Below are positions 45,546 through 54,797 of a DNA stretch of 64,000 nucleotides, piece by piece (position 1 is the first letter of the stretch; every line of letters starts with the position of its first letter). Both the position numbers and the translations under genes were made by a program. Origin of the DNA: Hyphomonadaceae bacterium (GTDB lineage Bacteria > Pseudomonadota > Alphaproteobacteria > Caulobacterales > Hyphomonadaceae); assembly GCA_022844345.1 (NCBI GenBank), contig JALHLU010000005.1, positions 134,072 to 198,071 on the forward strand, written 5' to 3'. The notes beneath the pieces were generated by a model. That model ran no database searches and was not told where the DNA came from. It saw only the letters and a list, made by a program, of their open reading frames with translations.

Positions 45546-47035
45546 TTCTTCTTGTCCCCGCTCAGACCGGGTAGACCGCCGCCGAGCCCCGGCAGTTTCG
45601 GCGCGCCGGGGCCGCCGCCGAGGTTCTTGAGCGCGTTGAGCTGGGCCTGGCTGACCGGCGGCGCACCGCCTCCGCCGCCCATGCCGCCAGGGCCGCCCAT
45701 ATTGCCGAGCATGCCAGCAAGGCCTTTCATGCCGCCCTTGCCGATCTTCTTCATCATGTCGGCCATGTTCCGGTGCATCTTCAGCACCTTGTTGACCTCG
45801 GCCACATCGACGCCGGCGCCCGCCGCGATGCGGCGCTTGCGCGAGGCCTGCAGGAGTTCGGGCTTTTTCCGCTCCTTCGGCGTCATCGACATGATGATCG
45901 CTTCCTGGCGCTTGAGCATCTTGTCGTCAACGCCGGAGGCCGCCATCTGCGCCTTGGCGTTCTTCACGCCGGGCATCAGGTCCATCAGGCCGCCAAGTCC
46001 GCCCATGCGCTGCATCTGACGCAGCTGGCCGGCGAGATCTTCCAGGTCGAACAGACCCTTCTGCATCTTCTTGGCGACACGCTCGGCTTCGGCCTGGTCA
46101 ATCTCGGCCTTGGCCTTCTCCACCAGCGAGACAAGGTCGCCCTGCCCGAGGATGCGGCCCGCTATACGGCGGGCGTCGAACACGTCGAGGCCCTCGAGCT
46201 TCTCGCCCATGCCGATGAAGCGGATCGGCAGGCCGGTGACCGAACGCATCGACAGCGCCGCGCCGCCACGGCCGTCGCCGTCCATGCGGGTAAGGACAAG
46301 GCCGGTGAGCGGCAGGCGCTCGTGGAAGCGCTTGGCGGTCTCGACCGCGTCCTGGCCCGTGAGGGCGTCGGCAACGAGGAGCGTTTCGGACGGGTTGGCG
46401 ATAGAGGCGATCTCGGCCGCCTCGTTCATCATCTGCTCGTCGAGCGTGGTGCGGCCCGCCGTGTCGAGCATAAGAACGTCATAGCCGCCGAACTTGGCAG
46501 CCTGCATGGCGCGGCGGGCGATGTCGGCGGGGAGCTGTCCCTGCACGATCGGCAGCGCGTCAACGCCAGCCTGCCCGGCAAGGATCGTCAGCTGTTCCAT
46601 CGCAGCGGGGCGGCGCGTGTCGAGCGAGGCGACAAGAACCTTCTTGCGGTCCTGCTCTTTCAGGCGCTTGGCCAGCTTGCCGGTGGTGGTGGTTTTGCCC
46701 GAACCCTGCAGGCCGGCCATCATGATGACAGCGGGCGGCGAGTCGATCTTCAGCGGCGCGGGCTCCTCGTCCCCGCCGAGCGTCTCAACCAGGGCGTCGT
46801 GGACGATCTTGACGACCAGCTGGCCCGGCTTGATCGACTTGATGACGTTCTCGCCGATGGCCAGCGGGCGAACGTCATCAATGAATTTCTTGACGACGGG
46901 CAAGGCGACGTCGGCTTCGAGAAGCGCCACGCGGATCTCGCGCAGGGCCTCGTTGACGTCCTTCTCGGACAGGACGCCGCGGCCGGTGAGGCCGTCGAAG
47001 ACCTTGCCAAGCCTGTCTGTCAGCGCGTCGAACAT
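45542..47035 (-). CDS. ffh: Signal recognition particle protein Ffh
   Basis: The 497-residue GTPase binds 4.5S RNA and signal peptides and targets proteins to FtsY. N domain, then the G domain with GLQGSGKTTTTGKL (G1), DTRRPAAMEQL, DTAGRTTLDE and TRMDGDGRGG, then a methionine-rich M domain (MQRMGGLGGLMDLMPG, MTPKERKKPELLQASRKRRIAAGAG) and a glycine-rich tail. ATG 47035 with GAGGGAACC upstream is preferred to 47203. It heads the ffh-chorismate mutase-rpsP-GNAT-rimM operon. Confidence 0.97.
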   Translation of the reverse strand: MFDALTDRLGKVFDGLTGRGVLSEKDVNEALREIRVALLEADVALPVVKKFIDDVRPLAIGENVIKSIKPGQLVVKIVHDALVETLGGDEEPAPLKIDSPPAVIMMAGLQGSGKTTTTGKLAKRLKEQDRKKVLVASLDTRRPAAMEQLTILAGQAGVDALPIVQGQLPADIARRAMQAAKFGGYDVLMLDTAGRTTLDEQMMNEAAEIASIANPSETLLVADALTGQDAVETAKRFHERLPLTGLVLTRMDGDGRGGAALSMRSVTGLPIRFIGMGEKLEGLDVFDARRIAGRILGQGDLVSLVEKAKAEIDQAEAERVAKKMQKGLFDLEDLAGQLRQMQRMGGLGGLMDLMPGVKNAKAQMAASGVDDKMLKRQEAIIMSMTPKERKKPELLQASRKRRIAAGAGVDVAEVNKVLKMHRNMADMMKKIGKGGMKGLAGMLGNMGGPGGMGGGGGAPPVSQAQLNALKNLGGGPGAPKLPGLGGGLPGLSGDKKK

Positions 47036-47299
47036 CGCGGTTCCCTCATCTGCCGGACCATCCGACATGGGTAGACTTGCTTCCGCGTCCAAACGCCAAA
47101 ACGCCGAACACCCCGCTGAGCGCAACGCGCCGGGCGGGGGACCTCGCCAGCCTCGTCCGCAGACCCTGAAAAAAGGGAAAGGGGGGCGTGCTGGAGAAAG
47201 CACAGATGGAATCTGCGCGGAAAGACGGGCTGCCTACCCCCGCCTGTGGAAAAGGTCAAGAATGGATCCAGCGAGCCGGCACCTCAAGAGGATCTCGCC

Positions 47300-48706
47300 C
47301 TAGGCAGGCGGGACGTTTATTCTCGGCCCATCGGGGTCGTCACGCTTGATGTCAGCCCCCGAGGCAGAGTCCTCATTTTTCAGGGCACGGAGAAGGTCGA
47401 GAATCGGCTTGACCTGCTTGCCATAGACGTCGGGATCGCCGGGGTCTTCAATCTCCGTCAGTATGTCAACGAGCGCAGTCTGAAGCTCGGTATCCGCTGA
47501 AAGTGCACCGACCCGGGCCTCAAGGCCGTCCGCATAATGCTGCAGGATTGATGAGCAACCCGTGCCATCGCTCCCCGCAAAGCCAACGCGATCCCTCAGG
47601 TAACGCAGGCAGATCGTTGGGCCCATGTCATTCGAATTCATTATCCTGACGATCTCAACCACAGCCTCAGCGGCTGCTTCCTGCGCCTTTGGGTCTGGCG
47701 GTGCAACGATAAGGGCTGGCGCAGAAGCTGCCGATGACCCAGTCGCGGCTGCAGTTTCGAGCGCCTTGTTGTAGTAGGCTAGCACCTTGTCGCTGGTTTC
47801 CACTTCGATCGTCATGGCATCCACTTTTTTCTGTGCGGCCTGCAGGTCGGATTCGAGCTGAGCTTTCCGGGTCGCATACGCTTGCTGGGCCGCCGTATCA
47901 GCGCCATCGGGAAGCTTGTGATTGTTCAATGCGGTCTGTTTCGTGTCCCGATCTGTCTTTGCCGTCTCAAGCTGCTTCTTGAGGTCGGCGTTGCGAAGGA
48001 CTTCCGCGGTACGCGCAGCAGCGATTGCCTGGACTGCGCTGGCAGACACCGCGTTGGCAGATCCACCAATAGCGACCGTCGGCGCAGCCACTGCGCCCGT
48101 CAGCTGTTCGATAGCCAACATGCCGACGAGCGACAATTGATTGTTCCGCTGGCCAACCATCAGGTCGATGTCGTCAATCCACCCGTTGGCGCGCGCTTCG
48201 CACAACCGGTAATACGCGTCACGCTGGGCAAGGATCGTCGTGGTCCGTCGCGACAGTGACGCACCACTTTCCGCTGAAGCCATTGACCCCGCAACTGAAA
48301 CGCCTGCGGGATTCGAAACGCCAAGCTCGCCGGAGGCAGCAAGAACCGTAAAAGCATCTGGGCTCGGTTCGGCGCATACGGATATTGCCGTAGAGTGGCT
48401 CTCTTCAAGTGTCTCGGATGGTGACTGCGCACTGTTCCGGGTCGTGATGGTCGATGGTGTGACGTTACCATCCACGTCGCGAACTCCAGAGCTGCTGCCC
48501 GTCACTTCCGTTGTGGTCTCACCCGGATAATACCGCGTCGTGGTTGTCGTCGTGGTTGACGGCCAGACGACAATCGCGCGCTGCTTGGCGTCGATGAGTT
48601 GCGAGCCGTCGACATCCAGCTTCGTCGGTCTGTAGATTGAGTGGTAGTTTGCGTTGCAGCCGCTCACTATCAATGAAGCGACACCGATCAATACCACGCG
48701 TGCCAT
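47300..48706 (-). CDS. Coiled-coil lipoprotein of unknown function
   Basis: The 468-residue protein has a lipoprotein signal (MARVVLIGVASLIVSGC, Cys17). A run of seven threonines follows near residue 50, then a Ser/Thr-rich segment. An alanine-rich helix and a long coiled-coil (about 240-330; QLETAKTDRDTKQTALNNHK... QLESDLQAAQKKVDAMT) come next, and the C-terminus is acidic and rich in proline and aspartate. The ATG at 48706 has GGGGGA upstream. It is divergent from the transglutaminase-like gene. No family is recognised; an envelope-spanning or scaffold role is inferred. Confidence 0.75.
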   Translation of the reverse strand: MARVVLIGVASLIVSGCNANYHSIYRPTKLDVDGSQLIDAKQRAIVVWPSTTTTTTTRYYPGETTTEVTGSSSGVRDVDGNVTPSTITTRNSAQSPSETLEESHSTAISVCAEPSPDAFTVLAASGELGVSNPAGVSVAGSMASAESGASLSRRTTTILAQRDAYYRLCEARANGWIDDIDLMVGQRNNQLSLVGMLAIEQLTGAVAAPTVAIGGSANAVSASAVQAIAAARTAEVLRNADLKKQLETAKTDRDTKQTALNNHKLPDGADTAAQQAYATRKAQLESDLQAAQKKVDAMTIEVETSDKVLAYYNKALETAAATGSSAASAPALIVAPPDPKAQEAAAEAVVEIVRIMNSNDMGPTICLRYLRDRVGFAGSDGTGCSSILQHYADGLEARVGALSADTELQTALVDILTEIEDPGDPDVYGKQVKPILDLLRALKNEDSASGADIKRDDPDGPRINVPPA

Positions 48707-48891
48707 ATGCATTCCCCCAATCCCAACAGGCAATAGAGGCCCGTTTCAAGACGTCTGGACAGTCGGGAGAACCCCTAGTCCAACAAAATTCCGGCTTTGA
48801 TGATAGGCTTTGTCGCCGTGGAACCTGCGGACGCCGCCAATCGTTATAAGATTGCTTCCTCCCCCGATCCAAACACTCCCAGGCCGCCACC

Positions 48892-49734
48892 ATGCCCGCT
48901 TTCCGGATCCGTCATGAAACGATCTATGCCTATTCCTCGCCGGTCAGCCTCGCGCCGCACCAGCTCTATCTCCGCCCCCGGGGCGATCACCGGCTGAAGC
49001 TTGGCGCCTCCAACCTCACCCTGTCGCCACCGGCCGAAGTGGTCTGGCGGAACGACATGTACGGAAACTCGGTCGCCAGCGCCCGATTCACCGGGCAGGC
49101 GCGCCAGCTGCAGGTCGTCAGCGAGATCGATGTCGAGACTTTCCCTCGCTCGGAGCAGCAGCGCCGCCTCCTGATCGAGATGGGCGTGGCGCACTATTCC
49201 CCGCTGGAGGGCCATATCCTGGCGCCATTCATCCAGATGCCGCCGGATACGTTCGAGGCCGTGTCGGCCTGGATCAGAAAAGGCCCGCAGGCGCCCAAGG
49301 GCACTTATGATCGCCTGCTGGAATGCGCCGCCCGGATCCGCCACGAGTTCGACTACCGCATGCGCTTCGAACCGGGACTGCAGAGCCCAGCGGAAACGCT
49401 TGGCCTCCACTCGGGCACCTGTCGCGATTTTGCAGAGCTGATGATCGCGGCTGCGCGCAGTATAGGCTGCGCGGCGCGGTTCGTGACGGGCTATGTGTTC
49501 ACGCCAAATGCTGCGCCGGGATCTTCCTCGCCGCATGCCTGGGCGGAGGTCTATCTGCCGGCGCTGGGCTGGATCGAACTCGACGCAACCAATGGCCTGA
49601 TCGATGATGGCGACCTGACCCCCGTCGCCTCCGCCGCCAGCGGGACCGAGCTGACCCCGATATCCGGGGCGTATTCCGGCTCCGGCGCCACCTCGACAAT
49701 GAAGGTCGCCGTGGACGTCATCAAGATCGCCTGA
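48892..49734 (+). CDS. Transglutaminase-like cysteine protease family protein
   Basis: The 280-residue protein has an N-terminal beta domain (FRIRHETIYAYSSPVSLAPHQLYLRPR) and a catalytic core with Cys177 (GLHSGTCRDFAEL), His215 (SSPHAWAEVYLP) and Asp231 (ELDATNG). No signal peptide is visible. The family includes peptidases and transamidases. A related gene is found at 59873-60658 in this window. Confidence 0.9.
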   Translation: MPAFRIRHETIYAYSSPVSLAPHQLYLRPRGDHRLKLGASNLTLSPPAEVVWRNDMYGNSVASARFTGQARQLQVVSEIDVETFPRSEQQRRLLIEMGVAHYSPLEGHILAPFIQMPPDTFEAVSAWIRKGPQAPKGTYDRLLECAARIRHEFDYRMRFEPGLQSPAETLGLHSGTCRDFAELMIAAARSIGCAARFVTGYVFTPNAAPGSSSPHAWAEVYLPALGWIELDATNGLIDDGDLTPVASAASGTELTPISGAYSGSGATSTMKVAVDVIKIA

Positions 49735-49789
49735 GCCTGTACCCGCCCCTCACGCGATGCTAACGCGCTGAGGGAATGCGGAGTACACC

Positions 49790-50479
49790 ATGCGCACAAT
49801 CGGCCTGATCGGCGGAATGAGCTGGCAGTCGAGCCGGAACTACTATGACCGCATCAACCAGATGGTGGCCGAGCGGCGCGGGGGCGCCAGCTCTGCCAAG
49901 ATCATCCTCAACTCACTCGACTTCGCCCCCATCGCAAAGATGCAGTCGGAGGGGCAATGGCGCGAGGCCGGAGCGGTTCTCGCAGATGCTGCGCAATCGC
50001 TGGAGCGCGCCGGGGCGGACGTGATCGCCATCGGCGCCAACACCATGCACAAGGTCGCCCAGCAGGTGATGGCGTCCGTTCGCCTGCCGCTGATCCACAT
50101 CGGCGACTCGCTGGCCGCCGAGCTGAGGCGCGATGCGCGCTCGCGGCCGCTGCTTCTGGGCACGCGCTACACGATGGAAGACCCGTTCCTGATCCAGCAT
50201 CTCGAGCGCAAGGGCATCGGCGCGATCACGCCGGACCAGGATGACCGCGATGCGCTGCACGCCATTATCTATGATCAGCTGATCAGGGGCATTGTGACGG
50301 ACGAAGCGTGCGAGACCGTGCGCGCGATGATCACGAGATCCTTCGCCCGGGAAGCCGACAGCGTCATCTTCGGTTGCACCGAGATCGGCATGCTTTTCCC
50401 GCCGACCGAGGTCGGCGTGCCCGGCTATGACACGCTGGAACTGCACGCCCAGGCGCTGGTCGACTTCTCGCTGGGATAG
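49790..50479 (+). CDS. Aspartate/glutamate racemase family protein with an atypical first site
   Basis: The 229-residue protein has the family fold: IGLIGGMSWQSS, VIAIGANTMHKVA and SVIFGCTEIGML. Two facing acid/base residues are expected in this family. The second is Cys196, but the first position is Ala83 (GANTMH) where other members have Cys or Thr. In E. coli YgeA-type racemase this position is Thr83. The protein may therefore have altered or one-sided chemistry. It follows the transglutaminase-like gene by 55 bp. Confidence 0.85.
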   Translation: MRTIGLIGGMSWQSSRNYYDRINQMVAERRGGASSAKIILNSLDFAPIAKMQSEGQWREAGAVLADAAQSLERAGADVIAIGANTMHKVAQQVMASVRLPLIHIGDSLAAELRRDARSRPLLLGTRYTMEDPFLIQHLERKGIGAITPDQDDRDALHAIIYDQLIRGIVTDEACETVRAMITRSFAREADSVIFGCTEIGMLFPPTEVGVPGYDTLELHAQALVDFSLG

Positions 50480-50577
50480 GCGCCGCCGGCGAGGTCGTGA
50501 GTTCGTGATATTACGCCGCTTGCCTGCGCCGGGGTTGGCCTGCAAGCTGCCTTCCTACACGAGCCGCGGAGCGGTGC

Positions 50578-51474
50578 ATGAATATCCTGTCTCGACTGCG
50601 CGCGGCCGCTGCGCTCGCCATTGCAGGGCTGGCCGGGCTGGCGATGCCGGTCGGGGCCCAGCAGGGGGCGCTGCAACGGGTTGACCTGGAGCTCATGCTG
50701 GCGGTCGATATCTCGCAGTCGATGGACTACGACGAACACTCCATCCAGCGGCAGGGCTATATCGACGCGTTCCGCCATCCCGACGTGATCAATGCGCTGA
50801 TGGGCGGGCCGGAGGGCAAAATCGCGGTGATGTACATGGAGTGGGCCGGGGATTTCGATCCCATTCCCACCATCCCGTGGACGATCATCGACAGCGAGGA
50901 CTCCGCCCACGCCTTCGCCGACCGGCTCGAGAAGGAGCCGATCTATGGCGAGCAGCGCACATCCATCTCCACCGCGCTGCTGGCGGCGCAGGAATATATC
51001 CGCGGCAACAACATCGCCTCGCACCGGCAGGTGATCGACGTGTCCGGTGATGGCGCCAACAATGCCGGCATGCTGGTGGAGCCGGTGCGCGACGAACTGG
51101 TGAAGAACGGCATCATCATCAACGGCCTGCCGATCATGCTGAACAAGCCGAAGGAATTCTACGACATCGATCACCTCGACCGCTACTACAAGCAGTGCGT
51201 GATCGGCGGCGTGGGCGCGTTCATCGCGCCTGTGTTCGACCTGCGCCATCTGCCGGCGACGATCCGCAAGAAGCTGGTGATGGAGATCGCCTCCATCGAG
51301 ATCGAGCCCGGCATGGCGCCGATACAGTTTGCTGAAGCGCCCGCGCCGGTCGAGGGCGGCTTTTATCGCGCTCAGCTCAAGCTGCCGACCGAGAAGGTCG
51401 ACTGCACCATCGGCGAACAGGTCTGGGGCGGCGGCCGCGGGTATGGCGGATATGGGCGCTTCCGCGATCAATAG
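50578..51474 (+). CDS. DUF1194 von Willebrand-like exported protein
   Basis: The 298-residue secreted protein has a signal peptide (to about 27, PVGAQQG). A metal-binding MIDAS follows at Asp44-x-Ser46-x-Ser48 (LAVDISQSMD), with VIDVSGDGANNAG further on. It ends in a glycine-rich, aromatic tail (VWGGGRGYGGYGRFRDQ). This matches DUF1194 proteins of alphaproteobacteria, whose role is not known. The ATG has GAGCGGTGC upstream. Confidence 0.87.
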   Translation: MNILSRLRAAAALAIAGLAGLAMPVGAQQGALQRVDLELMLAVDISQSMDYDEHSIQRQGYIDAFRHPDVINALMGGPEGKIAVMYMEWAGDFDPIPTIPWTIIDSEDSAHAFADRLEKEPIYGEQRTSISTALLAAQEYIRGNNIASHRQVIDVSGDGANNAGMLVEPVRDELVKNGIIINGLPIMLNKPKEFYDIDHLDRYYKQCVIGGVGAFIAPVFDLRHLPATIRKKLVMEIASIEIEPGMAPIQFAEAPAPVEGGFYRAQLKLPTEKVDCTIGEQVWGGGRGYGGYGRFRDQ

Positions 51475-51489
51475 GATCGTTCAGAGAGC

Positions 51490-52200
51490 TCAGGCCTGCG
51501 CGGCGGCGCGGCGGTAGAGGGCCTTGTCCGCATACATCGCCTCGTCGGCGCGGGCGAGCGCGCCCTCGGCGGTGTCATCCAGATCAATGTGCGCGATGCC
51601 GTAGGCGGCCGAGACATAGTGCGGCACACCTTCGTGCAGCACTTTCTCGGTCGAGAGCGCAGCAATTAGCGTCTCTGCCTTCGCAGCGGCGGCTTCATGC
51701 CCGATGTGCGTGAGCAGGACAGCGAACTCGTCCCCGCCGATGCGGCCGACCACGTCGGTCTCGCGCGTCTGGCGCACCAACACTTCGCCGATGGCGCGGA
51801 TAACAGCGTCGCCCGCCGGATGGCCATGGCTGTCATTGATCGCCTTGAAGTTGTTGAGGTCGAAATAGACGAGGCTCGCTTCGATCTCGTGGCGCTTGAC
51901 CATGGCGATGACGCGCGAGGCTTCGCGCACGAAAGCGCGGCGGTTGTAGACCGGGGCCAGCGGATCGTGGTCGGCGGAGGCTTCGGCTTCCGCCAGCGAG
52001 AGCTTCAGTTCCTCGACGTCGAGGCGCAGCGAGTCGATCTCGCCGATCATGACGTTGAACGCAGTACGCACCTGGGGCGTGAGGTGGCCTTCGGGCACAC
52101 CGAAGATGCCAGCAACGCGCAGGGCAAGGTCGACCGGCTTTTCGACCGGGGCGACGTCAGCCTGGCGGCTTCGCGGGGCGAAGATGGAGAAGAACTTCAT
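51490..52200 (-). CDS. Diguanylate cyclase (GGDEF domain), cytoplasmic
   Basis: The 236-residue protein has a helical coiled-coil N-terminal part (about 40-78) and a complete GGDEF domain: YFDLNNFKAINDSHGHPAGD, RIGGDEFA with GGDEF at 155-159, and an inhibitory I-site RETD at 146-149, five residues before it. It should make cyclic di-GMP and be feedback inhibited. The layout is like Caulobacter DgcB. It converges on the DUF1194 gene. Confidence 0.92.
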   Translation of the reverse strand: MKFFSIFAPRSRQADVAPVEKPVDLALRVAGIFGVPEGHLTPQVRTAFNVMIGEIDSLRLDVEELKLSLAEAEASADHDPLAPVYNRRAFVREASRVIAMVKRHEIEASLVYFDLNNFKAINDSHGHPAGDAVIRAIGEVLVRQTRETDVVGRIGGDEFAVLLTHIGHEAAAAKAETLIAALSTEKVLHEGVPHYVSAAYGIAHIDLDDTAEGALARADEAMYADKALYRRAAAQA

Positions 52201-52330
52201 GTCGTGCGCGGAACTCCTCGGCCTATTTCAGCTCAAGCCCGTTAGCAGCTGATTAACCGAGTTCCGGCCGCCCGTTGCGAAAAAGCCATGTATGCTTATA
52301 GAAGGCCCCTTTCGCGGGCCGGAGAGCCTC

Positions 52331-52834
52331 ATGAACGCGGCGGTAAAGACCCCTCTTGTGGGCATTGTGATGGGCAGCCGGTCTGACTGGCCGACCCTTC
52401 AAAAAGCTGCGGATGTCCTCACGGAACTGGGCGTCTCGTTCGAAGCCAAGGTGGTTTCGGCCCACAGGACGCCCGACAGGCTGGTGGAATACGCCAAATC
52501 CGCGCGCGGCCGGGGGATCAAGGTGATCATCGCTGGAGCGGGCGGCGCGGCGCATCTGCCAGGGATGATCGCCTCGATGACTACCCTGCCCGTTCTGGGC
52601 GTGCCGGTGAAATCCTCGACGCTGAACGGCCTCGATAGCCTGCTCTCCATCGTACAGATGCCCAAGGGTGTGCCCGTGGGGACGCTGGCAATCGGCGAGG
52701 CGGGCGCGGCGAACGCCGGCATCCTCGCGGCGTCGATCCTCGCCGGCAATGACGAGGCGCTGCTGAAGCGGCTCAACGCATGGCGCAAGGCGCAGACGGA
52801 TTCAGTCGCCGAGACGGTGGAAGACGACAAATGA
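52331..52834 (+). CDS. purE: N5-carboxyaminoimidazole ribonucleotide mutase PurE
   Basis: The 167-residue enzyme converts N5-CAIR to CAIR in purine synthesis. It has [50 protein letters not shown] and the late AANAGILAA segment. ATG 52331 with GGAGAGCCTC upstream is preferred to 52292. Its stop overlaps the purK ATG by 4 bases (ATGA). Confidence 0.97.
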   Translation: MNAAVKTPLVGIVMGSRSDWPTLQKAADVLTELGVSFEAKVVSAHRTPDRLVEYAKSARGRGIKVIIAGAGGAAHLPGMIASMTTLPVLGVPVKSSTLNGLDSLLSIVQMPKGVPVGTLAIGEAGAANAGILAASILAGNDEALLKRLNAWRKAQTDSVAETVEDDK

Positions 52835-53910
52835 CATCCGGCCCGATCGCCCGGCCGGGCGACGCCATCGGCATTCTGGGCGGCGGACAGCTGGGCCGCA
52901 TGCTGGCTATGGCGGCGGCCGACCTTGGACTCGACGTCCACATCTTCACACCGGAAGCCGACAGCCCCGCCGCGCGGGTCGCGAAGCGGGCGTGGGTAGC
53001 GGACTGGAACGACACGGCCGCCCTGAAGGAATTCGCCGCGAGCATCGTGGCGGCGACACTGGAATTCGAGAACGTGCCGGTTGCGGCCGCCGACCTGATC
53101 GAAGCGGCAGGCAAACCGATGCGGCCGAACGGGCGCACGCTTGAGCGCACGCAGGATCGCCTCGCAGAGAAGATGTTCCTCCGCGAGATCGGCATCGAGC
53201 CGGCGCCGTTCGCGCGCGTCGATGAGCCCGACGATATCCAGAAGGCGCTGGACAGCCTTGGCGGCAATGGCGTGCTGAAGTCGCGCTTCTCCGGCTATGA
53301 CGGCAAGGGCCAGGTGCGGCTCAAGGGCAAGGCGCCGGCGAATGCATGGGCCGATGTCGGCGCCGGGCCCTCGCTGGTGGAAGCGTGGATCGAGCATGAT
53401 CGCGAGATCTCGGTCATCGCAGCGCGCGGAAGCGATGGCGCGTTCGTGGCGTTTGATCCGCCGGAGAATGATCATTCGGGCGGCATCCTGCGGCGCTCGG
53501 TATTCCCTTCCTCTGCGCCGCAGGGCGTGCTCGATGAAGCCGTGCGGCTGACCAAGCGGCTTGCCGAGGCGCTGGATTATGTCGGCGTGCTGGCGCTCGA
53601 ACTGTTCCTCACAAGGGATGGCAAGCTGCTGGCCAACGAGTTTGCGCCCCGCGTGCATAACTCGGGACACTGGACACAGGACGCCTGCAGGACCGGCCAG
53701 TTCGAACAGCATATCCGCGCCGTGTGCGGCTGGCCGCTGGGCGATCCCACGCGCCATTCAGATGGCGAGATGATCAACCTGCTGGGCGAGGATGTGCTGG
53801 GCTGGGAGAGCTATCTGGCCGAAGGCGCAAAGCTGCATCTTTACGGCAAACGCCATGCGGCGAACGGCCGGAAGATGGGCCATGTGACGCGGCTGCGTCC
53901 CCGGAGCTGA
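52831..53910 (+). CDS. purK: N5-carboxyaminoimidazole ribonucleotide synthase PurK
   Basis: The 359-residue ATP-grasp enzyme makes N5-CAIR from AIR, bicarbonate and ATP, the substrate for PurE. It has [62 protein letters not shown] and [17 protein letters not shown]. The ATG at 52831 overlaps the purE stop, so the two are translated together. Confidence 0.97.
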   Translation: MTSGPIARPGDAIGILGGGQLGRMLAMAAADLGLDVHIFTPEADSPAARVAKRAWVADWNDTAALKEFAASIVAATLEFENVPVAAADLIEAAGKPMRPNGRTLERTQDRLAEKMFLREIGIEPAPFARVDEPDDIQKALDSLGGNGVLKSRFSGYDGKGQVRLKGKAPANAWADVGAGPSLVEAWIEHDREISVIAARGSDGAFVAFDPPENDHSGGILRRSVFPSSAPQGVLDEAVRLTKRLAEALDYVGVLALELFLTRDGKLLANEFAPRVHNSGHWTQDACRTGQFEQHIRAVCGWPLGDPTRHSDGEMINLLGEDVLGWESYLAEGAKLHLYGKRHAANGRKMGHVTRLRPRS

Positions 53911-53920
53911 CGCGACCCGT

Positions 53921-54277
53921 TCAGCTCGCTTCGTCGACGCGGCGGGAAAGCATCTCGATGCGCGCGGCGGCGTCGGTGAGAAGGGTGGCGGCCCGGTTTT
54001 CGAGACTGCGGATGCGATCATCCAGCGCCTTGGCGCCCGCGCCGACGGCCTGCGCATCAAGCTCGTCGAGGATGGAAATGCCTGCCGCGAGAAAGAGCCG
54101 TTCCGCCCCCAGGTCGCCCAGCGCCTCGGTGAGTTCCATCACGCGCTGGTCAAAGCGCGCGCCAAGCTCTTCCAGGCGCGCTTCCTGGCCGGGTGCGCAG
54201 CTCAGCGCATACCGCTTACCGCCGATGGTGATTTCAGCCTTGGCCACGACGCCGTCTGCCTCTTCCGCCGTCCCCAA
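53921..54277 (-). CDS. zapA: Cell division protein ZapA
   Basis: The 118-residue protein has the ZapA globular head (AEITIGGKRYALSCAPGQEARLEELGARFDQRVMEL) and a C-terminal coiled-coil (LDDRIRSLENRAATLLTDAAARIEMLSRRV). ZapA binds and bundles FtsZ. It follows a DUF4164 gene in the same direction and is divergent from tkt beyond it, the usual neighbourhood of this gene in Caulobacterales. Initiation may be at an internal V/M codon. Confidence 0.9.
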   Translation of the reverse strand: MGTAEEADGVVAKAEITIGGKRYALSCAPGQEARLEELGARFDQRVMELTEALGDLGAERLFLAAGISILDELDAQAVGAGAKALDDRIRSLENRAATLLTDAAARIEMLSRRVDEAS

Positions 54278-54381
54278 TCCGGACAGTCTAACGCGTCTGC
54301 CCGGTCATGCGCCAGTGTGCGCCATCAGCAACGGAACGCCGCAGCACGGCGGCAACACCGGCCGGGATGCCGGATGTCCCG

Positions 54382-54669
54382 TCAGACCTTCCCCAACGCC
54401 TCGCGGACCTCTGAAATTGCAGCGCCAAGGGCCTCGGACGCCTCGTCAGCCAGTTTCTGGAGCTCGCGTTCCCGCGCCTTGGCCGCATCCAGATCGCTTG
54501 CCAGGCGAGCGCGGTCGAGGCGCAGGGCCTCGGCCTCGCGCATCTGGTTGCGCTGGCCTTCCAGGCGCGAAAACAGGCCATCGAGCCGGCCTTCCAGCCG
54601 GTCGATCGCCGCCTCCAGCTGTTGCAGGGCGTCGTCCATCTCTGCCTTGTTTTCAGGTTCTGTCGTCAT
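54382..54669 (-). CDS. DUF4164 coiled-coil protein
   Basis: The 95-residue protein is a single long coiled-coil (ALQQLEAAIDRLEGRLDGLFSRLEGQRNQMREAEALRLDRARLASDLDAAKARE). It matches DUF4164, conserved next to zapA in alphaproteobacteria, and probably acts with ZapA near the division site. ATG 54669 is preferred to 54759. Confidence 0.85.
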   Translation of the reverse strand: MTTEPENKAEMDDALQQLEAAIDRLEGRLDGLFSRLEGQRNQMREAEALRLDRARLASDLDAAKARERELQKLADEASEALGAAISEVREALGKV

Positions 54670-54797
54670 CCCACGGTCCTGTTGCCGCAATGTGATGCCT
54701 GTGAGCAACCCGCGCAATGGCGGCATGCGGCAGTGAAACCCCTTTGATGCAGCCCGCATTGCCGTTAACCAGCGGCAAAATCCCCCGGAGGCGCCCG

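Noticed and set aside
47036-47299. Possible 4.5S RNA before ffh
   Set aside because: A GGAAGCA segment is present but the GTCAGG...GGAAGGAAGCAGCC core is not, and no matching hairpin forms.
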